NCBI GenBank assembly: GCA_018105865.1
Contig: CM030859.1
Span: 4,764,343 to 4,828,342, forward strand
Length of the DNA stretch: 64,000 nt
Reading direction: 5' to 3'
From: Metaphire vulgaris
Taxonomy: Eukaryota > Annelida > Clitellata > Crassiclitellata > Megascolecidae
The notes beneath the pieces are model-generated. The model saw only the letters and a list, made by a program, of their open reading frames with translations. It was not told the origin of the DNA and made no database searches. Both the position numbers and the translations under genes were made by a program. Below, piece after piece: positions 1 through 12,825 of this stretch. Within the stretch, counting starts at the first letter, position 1. Every line of letters begins with the position of its first letter.

Positions 1-1503
1 CTAAGCCTTCTTTTGATTTTATCTATTGTCTCTTGCATTCCAAGTCTTTTTCTGATGTCTTCACTTCTTATTCTTTGTAGTCGGCTTACTCCCAAGATCT
101 TTGCAAGTAGCCCATTGCTGCCGCTGATCGTTTTAAGACCCATGTTTCTGATCCATATAGTATTTGTGGTGCAATGAAAGTGGTAAATATTTGAATTTTG
201 CTGCGGATTTTTATTTAATTTGCATTCCAAATATGCCTATTAGTCCCTTGGCTGCTCCCTTTTTAATATCTTGTTTGTGTCTACATTACATGTAGTTTCT
301 CCTCCTATATGTAAACTTATTTACTTGTTCTATGCTATTTCCTTCTAATGATATGTGTATATTTTTCTCTCTCTTTCTGTTGACTATCATGGTTTTAGTT
401 TTTTCTGCATTAACTCTGAGTCCAGATCTTTTTGCTTGTTTGATTTACTTGATCTGTGAGCCCTTGTAATCCTCAAGCATTATCTGCGAGTAGGCTCACA
501 TCATCTGCAAATTTTAGGACTTATATATTTTCTCCACTACAGTTCACTCCAATGCTTAGGTCCTCAGTTGCTATTTTAAAGATTACTTCTAGGATTACCA
601 CGAAGAGAGATAGGGATAGCATGCATCCCTGTCTATATTCCCAACTTCTGTCTTAAACCATTCTGATAGGTCTTTATCAACTTTAACTGCACTTTCCATT
701 TTCTTGTATATTGCTTGTATTAGGCTTATTAGTTTTTCTTCTATGCCAATAGTTCCCATAGCCTACCATAAGCCTTAATCCCATACTGAGTCAAAAGCCT
801 GTTTATAGTACATGAAATAGATGCATTAAGTTTTATTTGCTTCTGTATATTTTTCTATCAGTTGTCTTAATGCAAAGAGTTGGTCTATGGTACTTCTTCC
901 TGGCTTAAATCCCGCTTGTTCTTCTCTCATTACCTTCTCTATGTAACTACTGATTCTTTTCTGTACAACCCTTGTGAAGAATTTTCCTGGGATACTTAGC
1001 AAAGTTATTCCTCTATAACTATTGCATACTTCTTTGTCTCCTTTTCCTTTATATATATATTGATATGATGATTCCTTTTGCCCAGTCATCTGACACTGTC
1101 TCTGTGTAGTAGATAGATTAGTTCCTACGGTTAATTAGTTCATAGTTTGCGCATCTAGAGGGTGTCAATATTAGAGTTAGGGTTAAATTTTTTAACCTAA
1201 CCTCACCCTAACCCTTTACCCTAACCCTGGTGCGCAAATTCCTAGTGCGCAAACTCCCAGGTGGCAAACTTGGTATACCGTTTATCAATGCTTTTACCAA
1301 GTTGGTATATTATCAATGCCAAGGGCTTTATTTTTCTCGAGTTCTTTAACTGCCTGTTTTAGTTCCTCTTTCATGAGGTTGGATGATGTCTCTTGAAGAT
1401 TCATACTCAGTATTTCTTGAAGAACTGTCAAGTCCGTCTCATTTTGGTATGCATATAATTCTTCAAAGTACTCTCTCTCTCTCCATCTGCCTGTTATTTC
1501 CAT
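1..1503 (-). mobile_element. LINE (non-LTR retrotransposon) fragment, reverse transcriptase
   Basis: Read on the minus strand, 1503-1294 encodes the usual lead-in to a LINE reverse transcriptase (a WREREYFEELY-like stretch, then KNKALGIDNIP). 1122-826 continues with SDDWAKG and KEVCNSYRGITLLSIPGK, then EEQAGFKPGRSTIDQ, which are RT blocks of the L1/RTE/CR1 kind. Toward position 1 the frame is broken by stops, but the downstream LGMQETIDKI segment can still be read. The same C-terminal segment occurs in the minus-strand copy at 43.5-44.0 kb, so both belong to one family. The copy is 5'-truncated, disabled by stops and cut by a small insertion near 1123-1293. Confidence 0.85.
1123..1293. repeat. 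Small insertion in the LINE with TTTGCGCA repeats and telomere-like CCCTAA units
   Basis: The reverse transcriptase reading frame stops near 1122 and resumes near 1294. Between them lie several AGTTTGCGCA/TGCGCAAA motifs in both orientations and a short AT-rich stretch with CCCTAA and TTAGGG units. This looks like a small inverted-repeat insertion. The exact ends and any target duplication were not resolved. Confidence 0.4.
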
Positions 1504-1510
1504 GTTATAG

Positions 1511-2498
1511 GCATCACTTACAGGTAGTTTTTACTTCCTGTATACATTTCCTGAATTCTGTTGGTATTGTAGTTGTTATGTACTGTATATTTCTTTTTCA
1601 TTTGGGAGAAAGTAATGTACAAATAAACTTTGCCCTTATATTTCCTTGTATGTCCATCCATCACAGTGTCCTACTTAATAATATGACAGGACAGGCACCC
1701 AGCATGCTATCTGTGCTGTTTAAGGCAATACTTCAATTGTAACCCAACATCATGAATACCTGCAGTATGTGCCTGACCTATATGCCAATGGAGGGGAGCA
1801 AAATCTCCATAAAAGATACAGGTAACAGACATCAAACAAAACAATGAGAGAAACATCAAGGAACTGAATAATGAATGCTTGCCTAAGGCAAGCACCTAAA
1901 ATTTCATTATGCTACGTTGGCTTCTCTCCAAGAGAGAACTAAGACCAATTGAAACCAGTGTTTATTCCATTACCATAAGGTAGAGAAGTCCAAACACAAG
2001 CTTCATAAACGGACACTTAAAGTCCAAAGCAGTTTGAGAACAATAAAGAGGCAGTAACAAAGCTTTAGATATCATGCAAAGGGTTTTTCTACAGTCAAAT
2101 ATACAACTAAGTAAGTAAGTGCCAGAATCTTATTTTTTAAAACTGCTATTTATTAAAACTGCAAAAGTGCTGCACAATAGTGTAATGGATTACTTTAGAC
2201 AGGAAATAAACATCTACAAACAGTATATAAGTTATAATGAAAGGACTAGGACTGTCTATACTCCATAGGCGGGCAAACTTTTCTTTAAGGGGCCTCAGGA
2301 AACCTAATACTACATGGGGAACGGACATTCTTCCCTGGACATAATCCCCACTCTCACACCGGATGAAATGACCCCCACATAATCCCCCCTTAACCACCAT
2401 GAAAGATGCCTTTTTAAAAGCTACCCAAACATTACACAACTTTCTACTGAATGGGGGACAGTAGCAAAGTTATAGGTTAAAGGTTATGGAGAGATGTT
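1511..2498. other. Unannotated AT-rich stretch
   Basis: No recognisable coding exon, RNA gene or transposon ends were found. The open frames here are short and do not resemble any family I know. Confidence 0.4.
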
Positions 2499-2506
2499 AC
2501 ATAGGT

Positions 2507-3693
2507 CAGGGTTTCCCAAACATTTTGGAACTGTGGCCCACCTCAGCGGTTTTGTAATGTGCCACGACCCTAATCATAGCAAGCAAGCGACATAAAAAAA
2601 TGCATTATGCCATCTGGTGAACGTCAATTGAAAAGAATCTCCTGAGTTTTAAATAAACGGCAAAACAACAGCTCTGATTCAATTTGAATAAAAAATGTGG
2701 AAAATATATTAGACAAAATTATTCATATTTTTGCCAAATAAGGCAAAATGAGAGAAATAGAGATTGAAATTTCTTGAAAATTATCTTTTAAAATTTTACC
2801 ATGAAGACACCTTTGTTACGCGTCTTAAAAAGCCTATGAGTATAGAAAAATCGCTTAACTGCTAGGTTTCATATGTAATAATGTATGATTCTATATTGTT
2901 ATTGGAGTTTCAGAGCAAAATGGTCGGAATATGCTTCCTTGCGTTATTGCAAAATAAGGTTAATTAAAAAATACTATATAGGCCAGGATTTCCCAAACTT
3001 TCTGGAACTGTGCGACTCACCTCAGAGGCTTTGTAACATGCCGCGACCCTGCATACTTATTGTCAACTAAAACTGGATAAACACTAATCATTCTAATATA
3101 AACCACATACCAACGGTGGTCAAATTGCGGTTCTCGAAAAATTTTAAAAAATCAAAAAATTTTATGGTTGTAAATTTTTCCGGACCTAGGCTGAAAATAA
3201 TTTTTGGCTTAATTTTATTTATTTATTGTTAAAACTTGGGCATAATTTTCTTTTTAAAATTTAAATGAAGCATATGGTGACTCTGATTGGTTGGTGATGT
3301 TAAGGTTCTTGATCCTACTTCTTTTCTAATCCGTTAAACATTAATTAATTGAGAATTATAATAATTTCTTAAAATAAATGAATAAAATAATTTTCCATTG
3401 CAAATTGGGTCGCGACCCATAGTGAGTCAATGCGGCTCTCAGGATTTGGAAAATTTGCAAAAATGGCTCTTGGTTACTACAGGTCTGGCCACCCCTGCCA
3501 TATACAGAGGATTGCAGGCATATCAATTTCTTAAACCTAAGGCTACATGCAACTTTCAAGGCTTGTGACATTGCGGTAATTAGTGGTTAGAAAATGACAC
3601 TTTAGACTCAGTAATTTCTCAGATACCTGCAACCCACTAGACTAAGCCCTGCAACCCACTTTTGGGTTGTGACCCACAGTTTGGGAAACATTG
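2507..3693. mobile_element. hAT-type nonautonomous element (CAGGGTTTCCCAAAC ends), interrupted
   Basis: The left end reads CAGGGTTTCCCAAAC and the right end, reverse-complemented, reads CAATGTTTCCCAAACTGTGG, so these are inverted termini. The 8 bases outside each end are ACATAGGT and ATGTAGGT, a 6/8 match as expected of an aged hAT target duplication. A second copy of the end motif (CAGGATTTCCCAAAC) sits inside at 2984, preceded by ATATAGGC, so 2984-3693 could be a separate insertion. About 480 bp (2507-2985) match 14450-14922 in reverse complement. Another hAT element (3111-3497) is inserted inside. Confidence 0.7.
3111..3497. mobile_element. hAT-type MITE nested in the 2.5-3.7 kb element
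   Basis: The left end CAACGGTGGTCAAATTGCGG is inverted with the right end ...TGGCCACCCCTG (reverse complement CAGGGGTGGCCAGACC). Flanks are CCACATAC and CCATATAC, a 7/8 match of an 8-bp duplication. No transposase coding remains. Confidence 0.7.
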
Positions 3694-3701
3694 ATGTAGG
3701 T

Positions 3702-6700
3702 GAACAGGCTTCAAAGGAAAGATGCACATGTTCACATATGCTAAACACAGCCCAGACTCTTTAAGATTTACACACAAGAGCTGTGCAACAAATAAGAAAA
3801 ACCTATGCAAATCAGATGGCAATTATTAGAGTGGCAAAGAGTAGTCGCATAATATATATACATACATATATATAATACAAATTGAATACCAAATACCAGT
3901 AGGCAAGTTGCTTAGAAAATTTTAAGCCAAAATACAATTGGAAAAGTCTACAATTGAAATTTTTTATTAAAAAAGTACCTCCAACTTCAAGACAGTTACA
4001 AAAGCAAAAAGAACTCAAAATGTTTTCCTTATTTCAGATTTCTTGCCAACAATCCCCCCAAATTAAAAGATTCTGACTGAACATTAAACAATATAAATTA
4101 TAAATTTATGTAGTGCTTTGATAATGGTATATAGTCTGAACACAAGACTTACCATATACCTTCACTACCAATTGCAATATAAAAGCACTTAATTGTCAAT
4201 TTTTAAGTACTTAACTACTGGTAGATACCGGTAAGTTATCCATTATTAGTTAAGTTTGCACTAAGTCAATGCTAAAAAATATAGGAAATGAGAATCAGCA
4301 GTAAAGGAATATTGAAGGTTAAATGGATATTAGAAGTAACATGGCCAGAGCTTTATTCTTCCAGGTGCTATACAAGTAAGACTCCTTGGCTACTGTCAAT
4401 TATCTTTGAATATGCAGATGCAACTTTCTATCTGGGTCTTAATTATCATAGGATGGCATTGCTGCCTGTTGATGAAGGAGCTATTTCAAAGTTCAGTTTA
4501 ACTATACAGGTGCAACACAAGTCAACAGACAACCAGGAACAGCATTTGAACTGAAATACACCTGGCAGGTGAACTCATGTCAGGTAGTAAGCATACCAAT
4601 TAATAAAGCCACAAAATGCTTGTATTCTGTCAAGTTAGTAACCAAGGTCCAAGATATGTGCTCAGGATGAATAAAAAATATATTTTATTGACACTGTCAA
4701 CTCTACAGTGTACATGTAAATTTCAAAAGAAGAATTCAAAATGATGAAAGCCTGATTACCACTGAAGAAACAGAATTTACATTGATCACAAAATACAGGA
4801 CAACCGCAAGAAAATCAGCGGCAAAAATTATGAACAGGAAAACATTAATGGACTTAGAACGTCTACAAAGCATCAACTAAACTAGAGCAAATTCTTTCCA
4901 TGCAAAAGTCCAAGCAAGATATCTTACTAGCTGATTATACAGAAATTTCTCCAGCAAACACTTCATAATGCATGGTCACAGAAGAGCTGTTTGTTGCACT
5001 GGTACAAGTGCATTATATCTGAAAGCTAGTTCTGGGGTCATAATATCTATCAAATCTTGATGGAAAACTGTCCAGAGTCTCCCTGTTGCCCGGAGTAACT
5101 GGGCAAAAGCAAGACTTTTCACTCAGCTGTGGGAGGAGGAGAATGAAAGAATGCCTATGAACCCACTCTCAACTCCCTGGATAGGAACTGATGAAGACAA
5201 CATTGCTTATCAATCTTCATCTTCCCTTCACAATGCTCCAGGGAATAAACGGAAGGGGAAAGCCTGTCATAGGAGAGATGAATGAAACCAGGAACTAGTC
5301 CTAGCTCTCATGAAAACATGCTACAATTAACAACCATTAATCAGGATCTCAGCATTCACCAAACTTCAAAAAGTAAAGTGATTTCATCTGCAATTACTAT
5401 TACAACTGCTCCACATCAAGGTGAAATAGAGCACTGAGTGAAGATGATCCCATTCAGTAACCGCTGAATTCTTGAGGAAAATCCCAGTCTTATTACCGAT
5501 AACAGAAAAGATAAAATACTTTATAATCACTGGAATAAAAATTATAATAAATAATTTGAATAAAAAAGTGAGAAGATTATTAGGAAAGGCAAAAGAGGAA
5601 ACCCATTAAAATTGCAATTTTGCAACTCATTACAAAAGATGATTCACATTCAAAGTAATTGGGTAAAAATTCATGCCAAGAAAAGTGAATTTTTAAAATA
5701 TCCTGAAGTCATTAATTTTTAATTATTTCCACATATGCATAAACAGAAAGCAAAATTTCCCATCAGCTCTGTGCCAATCAATATTACAACTAAAACAATC
5801 AATACATAGTGTGGTTCTGTGTTTCCAAACCAGCACAGCCAGACAAGAAAGAAGACACTAACAAATGGAGGGAACCCTTCACAGAATCCCTCATCACCGG
5901 AACCCTCAAGAGAACCTACTGCTACAAAACCAAAATGAAAGGCAGTCAAAGGCAAGCCCTTCATTGGTTGGTTGGTTGGTTGGTCAGTGGGTGAATAAAG
6001 AGACAAAAGGCAAAGGAAATGCAGGAAGCTGTTTTGAGCATTGCAGAATAATTGGCCTCCAGTTGGCATGACAGTTTCCTTTAACCAATCGATATCTTCC
6101 TTGAAGCAGACAATGCTGCAGACTGTCAATTACTGCAAAGAAGCATAAAGCAGATGAAATGATGCTGCCACTGCTATACTCTCTTCACATTTTGTTTATT
6201 TCTTTTATTTATTTTTCTTTTAAATCTGCTATTTTCACTCCTATTTGGATAGCAATAATATAATCAAAATCAGAATTTAAGAAAAGGGTATGTATACTGC
6301 ATAATTCCACATGCCATGAATTGATTTGAATTTTAAATGAAAATGAAAGCCCAGTTGTCACAATATAAAAAAGTCATATCCTGTGATATTGTTTTCAGGT
6401 TTCTTTGTCTCAGTCAATGGCAACAATTTTTATGTCACAAAAGACTGTCCCATCATTCCATGAGACAAGTATCTACAGTAACTGTCAACTGTCAACAAAG
6501 TTAAGTTAGAGTGTAGAGTGGCTAGGTCAGGCGTTTCATATAAAACGTTCACTAACTACAACCAAAGAACAGAAATATCAGAACACTTACAGACAAGCAA
6601 TGCCAAGAGAGAAATGTTACAAATCCTGAGTGCAATGAAGCTCTATGGCAGCTGCACGAAAATTCATTTATATAAGAAGAAAGTCAAAACTTACGAGTAA

Positions 6701-7010
6701 GAAAGCAAGGAAAGAAGACTTAACACAATAATGATAAAATGCCACCAATGAGGACTCATAACAAGGACCTCAGTCAATGTAGACCATTCTATTTGAACCG
6801 ACCAAGACTTGATAAGTTTCTCTGGATTCAGTTAGCACTTATGCTGTTTTTGTGAGCCCCAAAATCCATGATTTACGTGAAACTTAGTAATGAAATAGAA
6901 AACACATGAAAAATGACCAACAAGGCTTTGGAAATGAAACAAAAAAAGCAGAAATAATTCGGAAGTCGAAGTCAAAGCGGTGAAAGCTTCTCTTGCAGAA
7001 AACTGTCTTC
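3702..7010. other. 3.3-kb stretch without a recognised gene
   Basis: AT-rich, with several short open frames (longest 136 codons, minus strand, 5719-6129) that lack domain motifs or exon signals I recognise. The 4.7-5.6 kb part is less AT-rich, and an AATAAA on the minus strand near 4682-4687 would fit the 3' UTR of a minus-strand gene. The APP-like gene runs in that direction, but nothing ties the two together. Confidence 0.3.
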
Positions 7011-7014
7011 TTAA

Positions 7015-7318
7015 CACCTTTACGGCGGGTCTCGAGATAACTCGGGCAGCGGAAACCAAGCACTAATGGCAGAGCCCGAGATAGCTCGGGAAAGCCATAT
7101 TATATCCAATAAATTATTTTAAGTTTCCAATCATACATCGCGATCCAAGATATGCTGGGCTAATAGTAGACGACTAAGCAACTCAGTGAAACTAGGTCAC
7201 GTGAAAATAGCACAGTATAATAACATAATACAACACAAGCTTTAGCCCTCAAATTTTTCCCCCCCAAAATTTCCGTGCCTGTGGAAAGTTTCGAAAAATC
7301 AATTCCGCCGAAAATGGG
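7015..7318. mobile_element. piggyBac-like MITE with TTAA flanks
   Basis: TTAA at 7011-7014 and 7319-7322 flank inverted ends: CACCTTTACGGCGG on the left, CCCATTTTCGGCGG reverse-complemented on the right. Just inside the left end, GATAACTCGGGC is followed by a second CGAGATAGCTCGGG motif. TTAA target choice is typical of piggyBac. There is no coding sequence. Confidence 0.6.
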
Positions 7319-7322
7319 TTAA

Positions 7323-8079
7323 GAATTCAATGCCAGATTTTGTCATGGCAGTGAACTCCTTTGTACCACCTGAGCAGAATTTCAAGACTGGTATCTTCCC
7401 TCATACATTGACATGTCAACATTGTCAATGTTCAGTATCTTCAGCTTCACTGCACCATGTCCCATACTATGTACATATGTACTATAAAAATTGTCTCTGA
7501 CAGGAAGAGTTTTTGAGCTTTCATCCTCTGTTTCACTGCACACAATTTGTTAGACAAGGCTAAACAGTATAAGAGTACCTATACAAACAGACCGAGAATT
7601 TTGCACTAAAACATAAATGGCAAAACAATACTGAGGCAGATGTCTCCACAATCCACATAACAGCCTATGTCCTCCTATACGTGACTGGTAGGTATCAACT
7701 ATCAAGTCTGGATTCCTGTCCTTCCATGATGAGGAGTGACAAAGAATTGTGAACCACATGTAACAAACAACCACTGATAGATGGTCTTTCCATTCACTGC
7801 ACTTCCTGACATGCAACTACACAACCTCCTGTTGCCATCTCTGCTGATAATCTCTGTATGCATGGCTTCTTCATCTCTCTTATGACCAAAGCCACATGTG
7901 CTGAACACATGTGAATACCGGTAATCTAGACATAAAATATGCATAAAAGGCTAACAACATTATTCAGAGCAGCTGCCAACCTACAATTCCCACGCATCAG
8001 TGAAAGAAGACACACACAGAGCAAAGCAACAAGACCATTACAGACTCATTGACTCAATTAGAATTTGTTCCATTTATTA
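7323..8079. other. Unannotated stretch
   Basis: No gene, RNA or repeat ends recognised. Short minus-strand open frames only. Confidence 0.35.
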
Positions 8080-8134
8080 TTCATCATCATCATCTTCTTC
8101 ACTTTCTGCCTGCATGGCGGCAATAGTTAGATCC

Positions 8135-8183
<49 letters not shown>

Positions 8184-8199
8184 GCTATTATTATTATTG
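8080..8199 (-). repeat. LINE 3' tail with CAT/TTA microsatellite
   Basis: A short CAT-repeat tail is followed by TTTCTGCCTGCATGGCGGCAA, closely resembling the segment after the CAT tail of the minus-strand LINE at 43.48 kb (TTTCTGCCAGCTCCTTAGCGGCAA). A run of TTA units fills 8137-8199. Confidence 0.5.
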
Positions 8200-11100
8200 A
8201 AGAAGTTTAGATCATGTTTAACATCTGTAGGTAAACCGATGTGCAAGGAAATTGGAGGAAAATCAGAAAAAAGATTGGTGTTTGGAACCAGTCACACCTG
8301 GGTACAACAGATCGGCAACGGCGCACCTTCAGCAATCACAAAAGAATGGGAAAAAGCCCAAGATTGCGGCCATAGTAGATCAACGCTACGCACCTTCGTT
8401 GTCTAAGCAAAATAATGAATGATGAATGATGTTTGAAACCATGTTTGAAACCAGAGGTATGAACTGCTGAGCATTCAAATGAGGAGCAGAGAAGGACTTT
8501 TTCAGCCATTGAAATTGGAAGACAGTATTCTCTTGGATCTGTCAAAATATGATTGGACAGTCGATTGGTCAGGGTCTCAGTTCAACCAAACTGTGTCAAT
8601 GGTTCATCCAACCATAACCAATGAAGATCAAGGAGTCCAAGTGTCTTCCTGGAAAGAACACGATGATACAGGCTGGTGGAACACTTAGCAGAGCTGGAGT
8701 CACTACTTGAACAGAGAACTTTCCTAATTATGAAGTGGTGAGGAGCTATGAATCCAGATTCCCTTTGCCTGGAGATGACCCTGAAGGACTCTTGATTCAT
8801 ACTCGAATGTCCTTGGACCATCTCAACAGTGTTCGTCTGCGGATTACTTATTTGTCATCTAGCCCATTTGATTGTCTTCTCCCGAGGCTTAACGACTTGA
8901 GAAGAGGAAGTTAAGCAATTTTTGGCCGGACTTCGATGAGATTGTAAGGAAGGCATCATGAAAGTGGTATCCAATAATTGTGATACCATGCTGTATTGCA
9001 GCCCGCAGGTCACTCTTACCATGATGGAAGCAATACTAGCAACATGCCTGGAATTCCTCCAAACCAGGACTGGCTTTCATCTGCATGGCCTTACTGAACT
9101 TTGAATTGGCAGATTACTTTTTTATGTTAATTATTAATCACATGCAAAATTGTGAGATTTGTTGAGCCAAAGTGTGACAGTGTGTAGTCAGTAGAAGTTA
9201 ATTACGTTAGTCTCCTATGTAGTGATGTTAGACGGCAGTACTTAGGAAAAATTGCTTAGTTAGCAAGCAGTTAATTTTTGTTGGTTTTGTTGCACTGATA
9301 TATTATGAATTGAAACCTCTCGGTGTATGAACACAACTGGTATGGGGGTTGTGAAAGAGCCGGTACTTTAGAAGTTTAGAGAAAAAGGACTTAAAGGAAT
9401 GGTACTAAAAAGTACGGGTTTAGAGAGAAGGCATATAAGAAAAATACTAGAGTATAACCAAAAAATTATATTATATAATAATAATTATTATTATCCAAGA
9501 GATTACCATTATTATTATATTATATTATATTTTCCAGAAAATGAGGAGTCAAGCCCTTCACTAACAGTTGAAAATGTTGGTCTACAAATAGTGTGATCCA
9601 CCCTGCTTTATAGAAAAGCCCCATGCAATGAAGCAGCCAATAGCCAAGTTGCTTCTTAGAGATACTCACAGCAAATCTAAGGGACTAGTCATGTCAATGG
9701 ATTTAATGCAAAAGGACAGAGACAAGTCTGATCCTTCTGTCAATCAGACTGTGCAAGGTGTCACCACGTCTGTGGTACCACTGACGTCATGTGCGGTGAC
9801 TAAGCACTGCCAGCAGTTCGAAATGGAGGGAAAGAGGGATGCAGATCCTAGTTGGTCAACTTGCCACATCATAGTAGTGCCAAGTCTAAGCCACATCTGC
9901 CACTAGAAAATCTGAGCAGCGATAGCAATTTGCAAACAGACTGAAATTCTGTGAGATTTGTTGCTGACATGCTGTATAATTATAAAACATGTCTCACACA
10001 TCTATTTTGTGCTTCATTATCTATAAACTATTAATATCATATTTGTAGGATACTGGTACCGGTATCTTAATATCTCCGCCTTTCTCCTTTTTCCTCCTTT
10101 CCTCCACCACTACTGTAAAGCCGTTTCTTCAAGATAAAGAAAGAAAGAGGAGCAAAAAAGTAAGTAAATCAAAGACCAATGCTACTGGAGGTATTTTACA
10201 CTGTTGCCTTTGAAGATCCCTCAAAAGGCCAGTCCTATGTCCAGTCATAATCTGTGCCTTTGCACATTCGGGATTCTGCGATAGACCATAACATCCCAAA
10301 TCCACAGCGGTGGCACTAATATCCAATATCCAGAGATCGGCATTCCAGGCAGGCGTGATGGTAGTATCCGTCGAATCCCACTGCACTGCATTCCTGCCCG
10401 GATGCACGAAGGCGCTACATAATCCATTTACAAGGCCAGACGAGACGGCGAGATGGCCAGGAAGCTTTGATGAATGAGCGTATTTACAGCGAGCAAGGAA
10501 CGGCAAATGGCCGGCTTTTCTGCTTAATATCCATCACATGGCTTCCCACAAGTCACAGCAGGCCTTTCAACCGCAGCGACATATCACTGATTTTACCCAT
10601 CCATACATACTTGCACCACAACAAAACAATATAAATTGTTCATCAATCAGTTCACAATATCAATCATATTTCCTGAATTCTTATCACAAACACTACCACA
10701 ACCACATTCCTCCTTTGTGCACTCATAACCTCCATCTTCCACTCTTTTCTCATTTTATTGCATTCACTTTTACAGAATTAGAATTTGTGATATCTCATTT
10801 CAAAATTTGAAAGTACTTTAAAAATTCCTGTATATTTCAAAATTCATTGAAATTCATTAACAGTTCTTTTATGGTCATTCATAAAAGATTCTGAAATATA
10901 ATCAAAGAAGGAAAGCAGCAAACAAGATGGTTCACAGCGTAGACAATCAGCCAAAATAAGTGAAGATTGCTTAAACTAATCTTTAAATCAGAACAGTTGA
11001 ATAATTTTTCAGTAGAAACTAATATATAGCAATAATGGAATGCCAAGGATCAAAAAGTTAACAAATCGGTATTTAGCAGAACATGATTGAGGGAAAATTG

Positions 11101-12252
11101 ACATGAAACCATAAACAGCTGAACAAATTTCAGTTTAAAATTCTTAACATTAATTTTCTTTTTACATTTTACTCTGTTAATTTCTGGGATTTTTCTAAAC
11201 TTCTCAACTTGATCAATTGTATGTCACCTTTCGGGTCATTCCACATGCAAGCTCCCCTTTGCATTCTCCGCTTTTCTCATGTCTATTTATTTCCCAGACA
11301 TCCATCCGCAAGGCGGTGTCGCAGTACTACATATATTCATGAAAACAGTCGCCTGCAGGTGTCAAGCACCTGATGGAAGCCGTAAAATGTCTGCAAAGCA
11401 ACACTGATGGAACACTAAGTTGATGATGATGAATGCAAAGTGGCCCTCCGTTATGGCTCCACCTCTGGCCCACATGGACTGGGTTGGACCCCACAATGGG
11501 ACATGGTAAAACAACCATGAAGAATGGCTTAGCAGCAAGGTTGATCCTTTCTACAGAATAATCTTAGCATTATACATTGCAAAGAGTTAGTAATGGAGTA
11601 GGTTTTAACAATTAAGCGTTCCAGCAGTGGCGATTGGATAAAACTGAATAGTTGAAAAATGGCACAAGATATGTTCAGCAGGATGAGCTGAGAGATACAA
11701 AATTTTTGTAGCAATATAATCAGTTATCATATTGCTTGTTTCTCTCTGACAGTGAAATGTCATTTGTTCTGCATTGGTTTGATCCTGCTCTACCTTGAAG
11801 CAACTTTCAACATGGTGCTTTACCAACATGCAATGCAAAATTCTGACATTTCCACCAATGCATTTAACAGAATGATTGCTATTACTCCTGCTTTGCCAGA
11901 GCTGTGCACTGGGTTGCAGCAAGCAACAATGATTATGGTAATCCTAGGCATTATAAAATTCATGCATCGATGACAGTGGGTTTGGAAGAGTGTCATGAGT
12001 TCCCCAACGGTGTTTGGGTGAAGAGCTCCAGAAGCAGAAACTTTTGAGTAATGTTAGAGTTATGGTAAACTGTGAGCTGTTGTGCATAATTTAAAGATTT
12101 AAATTGAGATTAGATAGTTACCAAAAGCAGTAATACTAATACAACTAAATGTATAAATTATGTTCCACTGACAATTCATCTAATTGGTTTTGCACAAATC
12201 CCATGACTGGTCCCAGCCCAAATAGGCCACCTCGCTCCTCTGTGGCTATGCT
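8200..12252. other. 4-kb stretch without a recognised gene
   Basis: Contains ATT/TATTA simple sequence near 9470-9535, a GC-richer patch at about 10.2-10.5 kb with a 125-codon minus-strand open frame (10129-10506), and several unrecognised frames (8479-8688, 9628-9906, 10538-10810, 11605-11922). None shows a domain or a consistent exon structure. The 8.2-9.1 kb segment reads like decayed coding sequence of unknown origin. Confidence 0.3.
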
Positions 12253-12398
12253 GAAACCATTAACATGGCTATGTTAATGAAACCATTAACATGGCTATGT
12301 TAATGAAACCATTAACATGGCTATGTTAATGAAACCATTAACATGGCTATGTTAATGAAACCATTAACATGGCTATGTTAATGAAACCATGAACATGG
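12253..12398. repeat. Tandem array of a 26-bp hairpin unit
   Basis: Five exact 26-bp copies (starting at 12253, 12279, 12305, 12331 and 12357) and a partial degenerate sixth. Each unit contains CATTAACAT-GGCT-ATGTTAATG, a perfect 9-bp stem around a 4-base loop. Confidence 0.95.
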
Positions 12399-12825
12399 CA
12401 CAACAGAGAATAATCAATCAATCAACTTCAATTTGTTTCAAGTCTTTTGAGTTCATTAATAAAGCCACAAGCTGCATTATATATCTATTAGCTGTCATAG
12501 ATAGGTGAAGTGGAAGGCAATAATCAAGGTCTTGAAGTTTTGATGCAATATTATAATTAATACACCTGCCCTGTTGATGGCAATTGGAAATAATGATCAT
12601 TCATCGATTACAATTTCTACAGTAGGATACTTTGCATAAATTGTTTGATAAATAACACCATCTTGATGATCAAATTGGGTTACCAATTAACCAACACACA
12701 GTTTAGCATGCATATACCAGTCCTTGCCTATTGCAGTGTTTCAAAAACTGTGGCTCGTGACCCAAAAGTGGGTCACAGGGATCAGTCTAGTGGGTTGCGG
12801 GGTAGCGCAAAATTAGATTCTAAAG

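Noticed and set aside
5719..6129. 136-codon minus-strand frame
   Set aside because: No recognised motif, contains a simple GGTT repeat translated as TDQPTNQP, and no exon signals.
8205..8245. Minus-strand FTYRC stretch as APP exon 3
   Set aside because: It resembles the PYRC motif only by a few residues, ends in a stop at once and lacks a donor.
10129..10506. 125-codon minus-strand frame in a GC-richer patch
   Set aside because: No domain recognised and no supporting exon structure; noted as unexplained only.
12253..12398. CRISPR array
   Set aside because: Units are directly contiguous without unique spacers, and the context is a eukaryotic genome.
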